From: Pseudoponticoccus marisrubri
Lineage (GTDB): Bacteria; Pseudomonadota; Alphaproteobacteria; Rhodobacterales; Rhodobacteraceae
DNA: 64,000 nucleotides
Assembly: GCF_001482405.1 (NCBI RefSeq)
Contig: NZ_LPXO01000004.1
Coordinates: 1-64,000 of the forward strand
Direction: 5' to 3'
The position numbers and the translations under genes are program-made. The notes under the pieces are model-generated. The model did not search any database and was not told where the DNA came from. It was given only the letters and a program-made list of their open reading frames with translations. Each line of letters starts with the position of its first letter. Positions within the stretch are counted from its first letter, which is position 1. Shown piece after piece: positions 11,840 to 19,762 of this stretch.

Positions 11840-12697
11840 TTACAACCGGGCCAGCAGCTCCTGCTTCTTGGCGGTGAATTCCTCCTCCGAGAGGATCCCC
11901 TTGTCGCGCAGCGCGGCCAGTTTCTCGAGCTTGGCAAAGATCGCGTCGCTCTCCTCGCCCCCCGCCGCAGGCGCGGCCTGCACGGGCGCCGATGTCGGGA
12001 CAGGGCCGGGCGTGGCCTGCGCGGGCGCGGGTTGAAAAGGCTCCGGCGCCGGGACAGGATCGAGCCGGTGCGCGGCGGGCGCCTCGTCCTGAGCCGGGGT
12101 CACGTCCGGAGCGATCTCATCCGGGGCCGCCGCGCCATCTTGTACCACTGGCAGGTCCGCCAGCCGCACGAGGCCCATCTGGCTGGTGAAGGTGACCGAC
12201 TGGTCGCCGCCCTGCTGCTGCGACACGCCGCCGATCTGGTGCGCGCCGGTGTCATAGACCGTCAGGTCTCCGCCGATCCGGACGGCCAGCCGCCGCGTCG
12301 CCGGGAAATAGGCGTAATGCAGGTCGTTCTGGCTGCCCGAGGCGGCGGGCTGGCCCAGCTCCTCGGGCCACCACGCGGCACTGCTGCCCGGCACGAAGAG
12401 GCTCGCCCCGCCCGCTTCCGGTTGGAAGAGGGTACGTGTCGCCAGCGCACCCGACAGCTCGGCGCAGAGCGCATCGACCCGCGCCTTGAGCGTATTGTTG
12501 AACATGTCCCCGATCATGGTCATCCCGCCCGAGGACCACTGGCCCATGCCACCGAATTCGGGATGCGAGAACTGCGCCTGCGTGCCGCCGCCCTGCGCGA
12601 CGGCCCGCAGCATCTGGGTGACCGCCTCGGGGCTGAACCCGTGCCGGGCGGCCACGTCCTCGACCAATGCCTGGCCGTCTTCCGTCAATCCATTCAT
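11840..12697 (-). CDS. SHOCT-domain protein of unknown function
   Basis: A protein of about 285 residues. The last 30 residues (LEKLAALRDKGILSEEEFTA and following) are a SHOCT domain, a short helical module common at protein C-termini. Before it lies a Pro/Ala-rich linker (about 185-245) with no predicted fold. The N-terminal 170 residues contain a short helix-turn-helix-like stretch and a region describing a soluble domain I do not recognise. The ATG at 12697 follows GGAGG at a good distance; an upstream in-frame ATG at 12781 gives an arginine-rich extension and is rejected. Role unknown. Confidence 0.75.
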   Translation of the reverse strand: MNGLTEDGQALVEDVAARHGFSPEAVTQMLRAVAQGGGTQAQFSHPEFGGMGQWSSGGMTMIGDMFNNTLKARVDALCAELSGALATRTLFQPEAGGASLFVPGSSAAWWPEELGQPAASGSQNDLHYAYFPATRRLAVRIGGDLTVYDTGAHQIGGVSQQQGGDQSVTFTSQMGLVRLADLPVVQDGAAAPDEIAPDVTPAQDEAPAAHRLDPVPAPEPFQPAPAQATPGPVPTSAPVQAAPAAGGEESDAIFAKLEKLAALRDKGILSEEEFTAKKQELLARL

Positions 12698-12782
12698 GCG
12701 GGCCTCCGTGACCGGGCTGCGAGCGCTTCGCCTTGCCATGGCCCTAGCATGCCGCCCCTTGTCCCGACAGCGCAAACGCATG

Positions 12783-12812
12783 AAAAAAGGCGCAAGGGTT
12801 TCCCCCTGCGCC
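12783..12812 (-). terminator. Intrinsic terminator behind ppaC
   Basis: Read on the minus strand, GGCGCAGGGGGAAACCCTTGCGCC forms a hairpin followed by TTTTTT. It begins about 24 nt after the ppaC stop codon. It is a conventional rho-independent terminator and separates ppaC from the SHOCT gene downstream. Confidence 0.8.
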
Positions 12813-12835
12813 CGGTCCGCGAGATGTCGCGCGGC

Positions 12836-13756
12836 TCAGAGCTTGAGATTCGGGATGATCTGCTTCTTGCGGCTCATCACGCCGGGCAGGACCACCGTGT
12901 CACCGCCCACCGTGGCGCCAAAGCTCTTTTCGGCCACGGTCTTGACCAGGTCGTTGGGCACAAGCAGCGTGGCTTCCTCGTTGAGGATGTCGACCACGAA
13001 AAGCAGCACCTGGTCGACCCCGTCCTCCTGCGCGACCTGCGTCATCGATGCCATCAGGCTGTCCTTGCGGTCCAGCACCATGCGCGGCGCCGTGGTCTCC
13101 AGCACCGAGACACGGAACTTGGTGCCCTCGACGGCATATTCCTTGCTGTCCATGCGCAGCAGCTCGGCATCCGAGAAGGCCGAGACGTCGGACTTGGCGG
13201 CGAACATGTCGGCTGCATAGGCTGAGATGTCGACGCCCAGGTCCTCGGCCAGCGCATAGGCAATGGCCTTGTCTTCCTGCGTGGTGGTGGGCGAGCGGAA
13301 TTCCAGCGTGTCGGACAGGATGCAGGTCAGCATCGCGCCCTTCACCGCCTTCGGGGCCTGCGCGAGGTCGTCGCCGATCATCTTGTACATGATGGTGGCG
13401 GTGCAGGCGAGCGGCTCGATCCGGATGTCAATCGGGCCCTTGGTCTCCAGCCCGCCGACCAGCTTGTGGTGGTCGATGATGGCGCGGATGTCGGCGGCGT
13501 TGATGTTCTCCGGCAGCTCGGCAGGGTTGTTGGTGTCCACGATCACGACCGGCGCATCGGCCTCGACGCCCGAGATGATCTCGGGCTTGTCCAGGCCCCA
13601 GTGGCTGAGCATGAAGGCGGCCTCGGTATTGGGTTCGCCCAGCAGGACTGGCTTGGCGGCCTCGCCCTTGATCTCGCTGAGATACCAGGCCCAGATGATC
13701 GGGCTGCCGGTGGAGTCGGTGTCGGGGGACTTGTGGCCGAATACCTGGATGGTCAT
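12836..13756 (-). CDS. ppaC: Manganese-dependent inorganic pyrophosphatase
   Basis: A protein of 306 residues, the normal length for family II pyrophosphatases, which hydrolyse pyrophosphate to two phosphates in the cytoplasm. N-terminal GHKSPDTDS and VDTNNP, the DHH-family IDHHKLVGG motif near residue 95, and C-terminal SRKKQI are the characteristic metal- and substrate-binding motifs. There are no CBS domains, so no nucleotide regulation is expected. It has its own terminator downstream. A double-hairpin repeat lies 100 nt upstream, behind alkB. Confidence 0.96.
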   Translation of the reverse strand: MTIQVFGHKSPDTDSTGSPIIWAWYLSEIKGEAAKPVLLGEPNTEAAFMLSHWGLDKPEIISGVEADAPVVIVDTNNPAELPENINAADIRAIIDHHKLVGGLETKGPIDIRIEPLACTATIMYKMIGDDLAQAPKAVKGAMLTCILSDTLEFRSPTTTQEDKAIAYALAEDLGVDISAYAADMFAAKSDVSAFSDAELLRMDSKEYAVEGTKFRVSVLETTAPRMVLDRKDSLMASMTQVAQEDGVDQVLLFVVDILNEEATLLVPNDLVKTVAEKSFGATVGGDTVVLPGVMSRKKQIIPNLKL

Positions 13757-13857
13757 GGGATGTCCTCGTTCAGGGAATATGATTTGCGCGCCTTCTAGCG
13801 ATCCGCCGGCGGAATGTCACCCCGGCACGGGGGCAGTGCGACGCCATGGGCGCGGCG

Positions 13858-13902
13858 GCAAATTTCATGTATGAAATTTGCAAATTCCGTTCACGGAATT
13901 TG
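13858..13902. repeat. Double palindrome element (copy 1)
   Basis: Two adjoining near-perfect hairpins share a GC: GCAAATTTCAT-gt-ATGAAATTTGC (13858-13881) and GCAAATTCCGT-tc-ACGGAATTTG (13880-13902), arms of 10-11 bp with 2-nt loops. AT-rich against its surroundings. It begins 5 nt after the alkB stop codon on the minus strand. A second copy of the same architecture is at 41632-41677, and a related single palindrome is at 38212-38229. It is likely a dispersed intergenic repeat that may also act as a 3' end or terminator hairpin. Confidence 0.85.
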
Positions 13903-13906
13903 TCGC

Positions 13907-15064
13907 TCAGCGTGGCAGCGGGGTCGCGGCCCTGTTGTAGGGTGTCCAGTCGGTGATGTCGGGATAGTAGCGGCGCCGCCACGCCCGGACCCGGGGGTTC
14001 ATGATCCGGCGCCAGAGCGGCGGGACCATGGCCGCGATCGCCATCACCGCGTAGCCATAGGGCAGCTGCGGCGCCTCGTCCTCGGAATAGGTCTGCAGCA
14101 GCGGGAAGCGGCGGTCGGGCTTGTAGTGGTGGTCGGAATGGCGCTGCAGGTTGATCATCAGCCAGTTCGTCGCCTTGTGCGCCGCGTTCCAGCTGTGGTG
14201 CGGCTGGACATGTTCGTACCGGCCCTCTCCGAGGTGCCGGCGGGTCAGCCCGTAGTGTTCCACGTAATTGACCACTTCCAGCTGCCAGATGGCGGTGCCG
14301 GCCTGCACGAGGAACAGCGTCAGCCCGGTCCAGCCGCCCAGCCCCAGCGCCAGCGCCAGCATCGCGCCCTGCAGCCCGGCATAGGTCCAGAACGGGTTCT
14401 GCCGGTGCCACCAGGGCCGGCCCCTGCGCGCCAGCATGGCGCGTTCGGCGCGGAAGGCCGAGATCAGGCTTTCGCGCAGCACCCGCGGGTAGAAGCGGTG
14501 GAACCCCTCGTTGTAGCGCGCCGTCACCGGGTCGCGCGGCGTGCCGACATAGCGATGATGCACCAGCAGGTGTTCCGAGCGGAAATGCCCGTAGAGCACC
14601 ATGGCCAGCAGCAGGTCGCCCAGCAGCCGCTCGCGCCGGTTGCGCTGGTGCAGCAGCTCATGCGCGTAGACGATGCCCACCGTGCCGGTCATCACGCCGG
14701 TGCCGAAGAAGACGCCGAATTTCTCCAGTCCCGACAGGTGCGTGGCCCGACCAACATACCAGACCAGCCCGAACAGGGTGAGCGCCTGCAGCGGCACCCA
14801 GACCTGCGTCAGCGCCTTGTACCAGAAAAGCTGCGCCTCGGGCGTCTCGGGATCGGCATTCGCGGTGTTCAGCCCCACGGCCAGGTCGATGGCCGAGAAC
14901 AGGTACCAGGTGCAGAGCGGCGTCAGCAGGATCCACCAGCCGCCCATGATCGCCCCGGTCCAGACCAGCGGGATCAGCAGGAAGGACAGCCCGAAGGGCA
15001 GGGCGGCGGTAAAGCTGGCGACCTGGCGCGCGGGGATCATGTCTGTCTGCGGTGTTCCTGTCAT
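13907..15064 (-). CDS. alkB: Alkane 1-monooxygenase (AlkB-type)
   Basis: A protein of 385 residues with about six transmembrane segments and the histidine boxes of membrane di-iron hydroxylases: HELLHQ (about 134), HLLVHHRYVGTPRDP (about 165), the NYVEHYGL box (about 270) and LQRHSDHHY (about 310). The combination is typical of AlkB, which hydroxylates medium-chain alkanes at the terminal carbon using rubredoxin as electron donor. No rubredoxin or rubredoxin reductase gene is adjacent, so electron donors must be elsewhere. Related di-iron hydroxylases with other substrates cannot be fully excluded. Confidence 0.88.
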   Translation of the reverse strand: MTGTPQTDMIPARQVASFTAALPFGLSFLLIPLVWTGAIMGGWWILLTPLCTWYLFSAIDLAVGLNTANADPETPEAQLFWYKALTQVWVPLQALTLFGLVWYVGRATHLSGLEKFGVFFGTGVMTGTVGIVYAHELLHQRNRRERLLGDLLLAMVLYGHFRSEHLLVHHRYVGTPRDPVTARYNEGFHRFYPRVLRESLISAFRAERAMLARRGRPWWHRQNPFWTYAGLQGAMLALALGLGGWTGLTLFLVQAGTAIWQLEVVNYVEHYGLTRRHLGEGRYEHVQPHHSWNAAHKATNWLMINLQRHSDHHYKPDRRFPLLQTYSEDEAPQLPYGYAVMAIAAMVPPLWRRIMNPRVRAWRRRYYPDITDWTPYNRAATPLPR

Positions 15065-15100
15065 GGTCTCCTCCGCCTGCCAGCCTGCCGCATCCCGGTC

Positions 15101-16159
15101 TCAGCCGCCTTGCGCAAGGTCAAACGCCTTGCGCATCACCGTTGGCAGATCGGCGGGGCGAAAATCGGGCGGTTCGATGAATTCTCCGCGGCCGGGCTGG
15201 CGGTCCATGGGCACCAGCGCGGTCTTCACCGTCAGGCGCAGGTGGAAATGGGTGAAGGTGTGGCGCGCCTCCTCGGACAGGGTCTTCCACTCGGCGCGGA
15301 TCGGCGGCGCCTCTTCCGGCGCCGCGCCCCAGTCCGAGCCGGGCCAGCCCAGCATCCCGCCCAGGAGCCCCTTGTCGGGGCGCCGCTCCAGCAGCCAGGC
15401 GCCATCCACCCGCCGCGCGAGATAGGCGATGCCCAGCCGCACCGGCTTGCGCGCCTTGGGCGCCTTCTTCGGCAGTTCGGCCATGGTGCCGGCGGCCCAG
15501 GCGGCGCAGGCGGTGCGCCAGGGGCAGAGCCCGCAGGCCGGGCGGCGCGGCGTGCAGATCGTGGCGCCCAGATCCATCACCGCCTGCGCGTAATCGCCGG
15601 GGCGCGCCTCGGGCGTCAGCCGCGCGGCATGCTCGGTCAGGATCGGTTTGGCGGCGGGCAGAGGGGTGTGCTCGTCGAAGACCCGCGCCATCACCCGCTC
15701 GACATTGCCGTCCACCACGGTCTGCGGATCGTCGAAGGCGATGGCGGCGATGGCGGCGGCCGTGTAGGGCCCGATGCCGGGCAGGCGCAGCAGCGTCGCG
15801 TGATCCCGCGGGAAGCGCCCGCCATGGTCCTCGCTCACCACGCGGGCGCATTTCAGCAGGTTGCGGGCGCGCGCGTAATAGCCCAGCCCGGCCCAGGCGG
15901 CCATGACATCGCCATCCTCGGCCGCGGCCAGCGCCTCGACCGTGGGCCAGCGCGTGGTGAAGGCGTGGAAATAGTCGCGCACCGCCGCCACGGTGGTCTG
16001 CTGCAGCATGATCTCGGACAGCCAGACCCGGTAGGGATCGGGCGCCACGCCACGTGCCCGCGCGGCCGGGCCGACGCGCCAGGGCAGGTCGCGCGCGTGG
16101 CGGTCATACCAGTCCAGCAGGTCCCCGGCATCGGGAATGTGGCAGGCGGTTTCACGCAA
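15101..16159 (-). CDS. mutY: A/G-specific adenine DNA glycosylase
   Basis: A protein of about 352 residues that removes adenine mispaired with 8-oxoguanine. It has the EIMLQQTTV motif, the helix-hairpin-helix LPGIGPYTAAAIAAIAF, and the catalytic-region VDGNVERVMARVF. A [4Fe-4S] cluster signature CTPRRPACGLCPWRTAC has spacing C-x6-C-x2-C-x5-C, and a C-terminal NUDIX-like domain includes LLERRPDKGLLGGMLGWPG. No ATG lies at the right place. I chose TTG at 16159, preceded by GGAAGGA at about 9 nt. The frame stays open further upstream, but that part overlaps the divergent dciA-like gene and has no family similarity. Confidence 0.93.
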   Translation of the reverse strand: MRETACHIPDAGDLLDWYDRHARDLPWRVGPAARARGVAPDPYRVWLSEIMLQQTTVAAVRDYFHAFTTRWPTVEALAAAEDGDVMAAWAGLGYYARARNLLKCARVVSEDHGGRFPRDHATLLRLPGIGPYTAAAIAAIAFDDPQTVVDGNVERVMARVFDEHTPLPAAKPILTEHAARLTPEARPGDYAQAVMDLGATICTPRRPACGLCPWRTACAAWAAGTMAELPKKAPKARKPVRLGIAYLARRVDGAWLLERRPDKGLLGGMLGWPGSDWGAAPEEAPPIRAEWKTLSEEARHTFTHFHLRLTVKTALVPMDRQPGRGEFIEPPDFRPADLPTVMRKAFDLAQGG

Positions 16160-16243
16160 GGGTGAGGGTCCTTCCCGGTTTTGGGGGCTGGCACGCCCCC
16201 GGGCGCTGCCACTACAATAGCCTGTGACGAGAGGATTCAAGCC

Positions 16244-16768
16244 ATGCCGAAACGCAGCACGACGACCTACGGCTTCGCGCGTACATCCAAGCTGCTCGAG
16301 AAGCGGATTCGCAACGCGTCCGAGAGCCGCGGCTTCGCCCAGTCGCGCGTGCTGACCCACTGGGAGGAGGTCGCCGGCGCCGAGATCGCCGCGATTGCCC
16401 GCCCGGTCGAGGTCAGCTATGCCCGGGGCGGCTTCGGCGCCACGCTGACCGTGCTGACCACCGGCGCCAATGCCCCGGTGCTGGACATGCAGCGCGAGCA
16501 GTTGCGCGACCGGATCAACGCGGTCTACGGCTACAACGCCATAGCGCGGATCCGCGTCACCCAGACCGCGGCCAGCGGCTTTGCCGAGGGGCAGGTGGAT
16601 TTCGTCCACCGCAAGACGCCGGAGCAGCCGGCCGAACCCTCGCCCGAGGTGCAGGCCCGCGCCCGCGACGTGGCCGACGGGGTCGGCGATCCCACGCTGA
16701 GGGCGGCGCTTGAACGGCTGGCGGCAAACGTCATATCGAAACAGGGCCGGAACGGACCGGCCCAGTGA
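16244..16768 (+). CDS. DciA-like DUF721 protein
   Basis: A protein of 174 residues starting MPKRSTTTYGFARTSKLL, with the DUF721 block THWEEVAGAEIAAIARPVEV and a later AVYGYNAIARIRVTQTA. DUF721 includes DciA, the helicase-loading protein that replaces DnaC in most bacteria; that this member loads DnaB is an inference. It is transcribed divergently from mutY with an 84-nt gap and followed 25 nt later by a DsbA-like gene. Its C-terminal tail is Pro/Glu-rich and probably disordered. Confidence 0.8.
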   Translation: MPKRSTTTYGFARTSKLLEKRIRNASESRGFAQSRVLTHWEEVAGAEIAAIARPVEVSYARGGFGATLTVLTTGANAPVLDMQREQLRDRINAVYGYNAIARIRVTQTAASGFAEGQVDFVHRKTPEQPAEPSPEVQARARDVADGVGDPTLRAALERLAANVISKQGRNGPAQ

Positions 16769-16793
16769 TCCAGGCAGGAAAGAGGCTTACAAG

Positions 16794-17471
16794 ATGAACA
16801 GGATGCTTCCCGCGGGCGCGCTCGCGCTGGCTCTGATCGGTGGCGGCGCATGGTACGTCACCCAAGGCAGCGGTGCGGCAAATGTCAGCCAGGCCCCCTT
16901 GCCCGGTGCGGCGCAGGCACAGCAGGCGGCGGATGTGGACACCTCGGGCATCACCGAGATGACGCTGGGCGATGCCGAGGCGCCGGTCGAGGTGATCGAG
17001 TATGCCTCCTTCACCTGCCCGCATTGCGCCACCTTCCACACCGAGGTCTTCAAGGATCTCAAGGAAGACTATGTCGACACCGGCAAGGTCAGCTTCACCT
17101 ACCGCGAGGTCTATTTCGACAAGTACGGCATGTGGGCCTCGCTGATCGCGCGCTGCGCCGGCGAAGACCGTTTCTTCGGCATTGTCGACCTGATCTACAA
17201 GGGCCAGAGCACCTGGTCGCGGGCCGGCTCGGATGCGGCGATCGCCGACGAGTTGCGCAAGATCGGCCGGCTGGCGGGCATGGAGAACGACCAGATCGAC
17301 GCCTGCCTGACCGATGGCGACAAGCTGCAGACCCTCGTCGCGTGGTACCAGCAGAACGCGACCGAGCACGGCATCCAGTCGACGCCCTCCTTCGTGATCG
17401 ACGGCGAGACCTACTCGAACATGAGCTATGCCGATTTCTCGGCGATCCTGGACGAACGCCTGGGCGAATGA
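16794..17471 (+). CDS. DsbA-family thiol:disulfide oxidoreductase
   Basis: A protein of 225 residues with an N-terminal hydrophobic signal or anchor (MLPAGALALALIGGGAWYV), a low-complexity linker and a thioredoxin-like DsbA domain. The active site is CPHC in EYASFTCPHCATFH (about residue 80), and the cis-Pro loop is STPSFVIDG near 200. It probably forms or isomerises disulfides in the periplasm. The ATG at 16794 has AGGAAAGAGG upstream. An earlier in-frame start would overlap the preceding gene and lack a signal peptide. Its stop overlaps the start of the CoA-transferase gene (ATGA). Confidence 0.9.
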   Translation: MNRMLPAGALALALIGGGAWYVTQGSGAANVSQAPLPGAAQAQQAADVDTSGITEMTLGDAEAPVEVIEYASFTCPHCATFHTEVFKDLKEDYVDTGKVSFTYREVYFDKYGMWASLIARCAGEDRFFGIVDLIYKGQSTWSRAGSDAAIADELRKIGRLAGMENDQIDACLTDGDKLQTLVAWYQQNATEHGIQSTPSFVIDGETYSNMSYADFSAILDERLGE

Positions 17472-18592
17472 CATCCGCGCCACGCGGGCCCCTCGAGGGG
17501 CTGAAGGTCATCGAACTGGCGCGCATCCTGGCCGGCCCCTGGGCCGGCCAGACGCTGGCCGACCTGGGCGCCGACGTGCTCAAGATCGAAAGCCCGGCGG
17601 GCGATGACACCCGCCGCTGGGGCCCGCCCTTCATCGACCGCGAGGGCGACCGCTCGGCCGCCTATTTCCACTCCTGCAACCGCGGCAAGCGCTCCGAGGT
17701 GGTCGACCTGGCCAGCCCCGAGGGGCAGGCGCGGATGCGCGCGCTGGTGACCGAGGCGGATGTGCTGATCGAGAATTTCAAGGTCGGCGGGCTGGCGAAA
17801 TACGGGCTGGATTATGCCAGCGTCGCGCAGGTCAATCCCCGGCTGATCTACTGCTCGATCACCGGGTTCGGGCAGGACGGCCCCTATGCGCATCGCGCGG
17901 GCTATGACTACATCATCCAGGGCATGTCGGGCTTCATGTCGATCACCGGCGAGCCCGACGGCCAGCCGCAGCGCGCCGGCGTGGCGATCACCGACCTGTT
18001 CACCGGGCTCTACAGCGTCAACGCGATCCTTGCCGCGCTGCACCAGCGCGACCGCACCGGCCGGGGCCAGCATGTCGACATGGCGCTGCTGGACTGTGCC
18101 GTGGCGGCCATGGCGAACCAGTCGCTGAACTACCTCTCCACCGGCACGCCGCCGGGGCGGACCGGCAACTGGCACCCCAACCTGACGCCCTACCAGGTCT
18201 TCGACTGCGCCGACGGCCATATCATCATCGCCACCGGCAACGATGCTCAGTACCAGCGGCTCTGCCGCCTGCTGGGGCTGGAGGAGATGGCCGAGGCGCC
18301 CGAGTTCCTGACCAATTCCGACCGCATCGCGCATCGCGACGAGATGACCCGCCGCCTGACCGAGGCCACGTCGCGGCGCAGCGCCGCCGACCTGCTGGCC
18401 GCCTGCGAGGCCGAGGGCGTGCCCGCCGGGCCGATCAACGACATGGCGGCGGTCTTTGCCGATCCGCAGATCGTGGCCCGCGGCTTGCAGATCGCGCCCG
18501 AGGGCGTGCCGGGCGTGCGCGCGCCCTTCCGTTTCTCGGATGCGGATCTGGTGCTGGACCGGCCCGCGCCGCGGCTGGACCAGCAGGAGTGA
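17468..18592 (+). CDS. CaiB/BaiF-family CoA-transferase (class III)
   Basis: A protein of 374 residues starting with PLEGLKVIELARILAGPWAG. It has the family features LGADVLKIESPAGDDTRRWGPP, SCNRGKRSEVVDL, and DYIIQGMSGFMSITGEPDG, in which the catalytic Asp of this family normally lies just upstream. These enzymes move CoA between organic acids; the acids cannot be read from sequence. The ATG overlaps the DsbA-like stop by four bases, so translation is probably coupled although the functions seem unrelated. Some members are mislabelled carnitine or formyl-CoA transferases, so no specific name is given. Confidence 0.9.
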   Translation: MTSAPRGPLEGLKVIELARILAGPWAGQTLADLGADVLKIESPAGDDTRRWGPPFIDREGDRSAAYFHSCNRGKRSEVVDLASPEGQARMRALVTEADVLIENFKVGGLAKYGLDYASVAQVNPRLIYCSITGFGQDGPYAHRAGYDYIIQGMSGFMSITGEPDGQPQRAGVAITDLFTGLYSVNAILAALHQRDRTGRGQHVDMALLDCAVAAMANQSLNYLSTGTPPGRTGNWHPNLTPYQVFDCADGHIIIATGNDAQYQRLCRLLGLEEMAEAPEFLTNSDRIAHRDEMTRRLTEATSRRSAADLLAACEAEGVPAGPINDMAAVFADPQIVARGLQIAPEGVPGVRAPFRFSDADLVLDRPAPRLDQQE

Positions 18593-18601
18593 CCGGGCGC
18601 A

Positions 18602-18627
18602 GGTGACGGCGCCGCGGCGCCGTCACC
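18602..18627. terminator. 26-bp perfect palindrome between convergent genes
   Basis: GGTGACGGCGCCG followed directly by its exact complement CGGCGCCGTCACC sits in the 42-nt gap between the CoA-transferase stop (plus) and a saccharopine dehydrogenase stop (minus). It can form a strong stem on either transcript, but there is no T run on either side. It is probably a shared 3'-end hairpin. Confidence 0.6.
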
Positions 18628-18634
18628 CACCCTC

Positions 18635-19762
18635 TCAGATCGTGTGATCGACCACCATCAGGTGCTGGGCAAGGGCCTGCACCTCGTCCATCCAGCGTGT
18701 CACCAGCCGCGGATCCGACGGTGCGGCGCTGACGCCGGCCGGGATTTCGCGCGACAGAACCGCCTCCACCGCCAGCGAGACCGGGATCGAGACCAGCCGC
18801 GCCATGGCCGTGCCGCGCGCATCGCCCCAGGCATCCATCACGTAGGTCTTGTGCCAGATCGTGCCCGACGGCCCGTCGGCCTGCAGCGAGACGCAGAGCA
18901 CCACGCGGTCGGGCTCGCCCGGCGCATAGGCGTTCTCCATCAGAAGCTGGTCGGCGATCTCCTGCAGGCGCGCCTCGTCGGCCTCGCCCACCTCGGCAAA
19001 GATCTCCTTCCACGCCTCGGACCAGCCGTTCAGCCGCAGCGTGCCGCGCACGAAATCGCGGATCTTCCAGCCGTCCATGCCATAGGCCTCGATGAAGGGC
19101 AGCGAATCGCGGTTCGGGTAGACCTCGAAGCTTTCGGGCTGCGGCAGCGGCGCGTCATAGCGGCTCAACGCGTCCCAGGGATGCGCCACCTCCAACTCCG
19201 AGAAATGCCGGATCGAGCGCGAGGGCGAGCGCAGCGCCTTCAGCACGCCCACCGGCGCCCAGGAGAACTTGTAGCGGAAGGCGTTGGGGATCTTCGGCAC
19301 GCCGCCGCAATAGGAGGTGAACGAGATCGCGTTGTCCGGGTCATAGGCGGTCGAGGCGCGGTAATCGGCCACCAGCGCATGCGCCATCAGGTGGTCGATG
19401 CCCGGGTCCAGCCCGACCTCTCCCACGATCCGCGTGTCGGTCTCGCGCGCGCGGGCGTCCAGCCCCTGCATCTCGGGCGAGATGTAGGAAGAGCTGACGA
19501 AATGCGCGCCTGTCTCCATGGCCAGCTCGGCCAGTGGCACGTGCCAGTCCGCCGGCAGCATCGAGACGACGACGTCCCCCGCCGACAGCTGCGCTGCCAG
19601 CGCGCCCTTGTCGAAGACCTCGATCCGGTCGGTCAGGTCGCCGACCGCCACATGGGCCTTCTCCTTCGTCCGGTTCCAGACGGTTACGTCGCGCCCGTCC
19701 TCGATCAGCCGCCTCAGGCCGGGGACAGAGGACAGGCCGGTGCCACACCAATGGATCGTCAT
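18635..19762 (-). CDS. Saccharopine dehydrogenase family (LYS9-like)
   Basis: A protein of 375 residues with an N-terminal Rossmann NAD(P) fold (IHWCGTGLSSVPGLRRLI, then VTVWNRT) and a saccharopine dehydrogenase C-terminal domain (GLDPGIDHLMAH, SYCGGVPKIPNAFRYKFSWAPVG). LYS9-type enzymes convert saccharopine to glutamate and aminoadipate semialdehyde. It forms a two-gene unit with the LYS1-like gene upstream, whose stop overlaps this start by four bases, so both steps of a saccharopine route for lysine breakdown are encoded together. That direction is inferred; no other lysine gene is nearby. Confidence 0.85.
   Translation of the reverse strand: MTIHWCGTGLSSVPGLRRLIEDGRDVTVWNRTKEKAHVAVGDLTDRIEVFDKGALAAQLSAGDVVVSMLPADWHVPLAELAMETGAHFVSSSYISPEMQGLDARARETDTRIVGEVGLDPGIDHLMAHALVADYRASTAYDPDNAISFTSYCGGVPKIPNAFRYKFSWAPVGVLKALRSPSRSIRHFSELEVAHPWDALSRYDAPLPQPESFEVYPNRDSLPFIEAYGMDGWKIRDFVRGTLRLNGWSEAWKEIFAEVGEADEARLQEIADQLLMENAYAPGEPDRVVLCVSLQADGPSGTIWHKTYVMDAWGDARGTAMARLVSIPVSLAVEAVLSREIPAGVSAAPSDPRLVTRWMDEVQALAQHLMVVDHTI

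Noticed and set aside
16160-16609. An N-terminal extension of MutY
   Set aside because: It overlaps the divergent DciA-like gene, is low-complexity, and has no MutY similarity.
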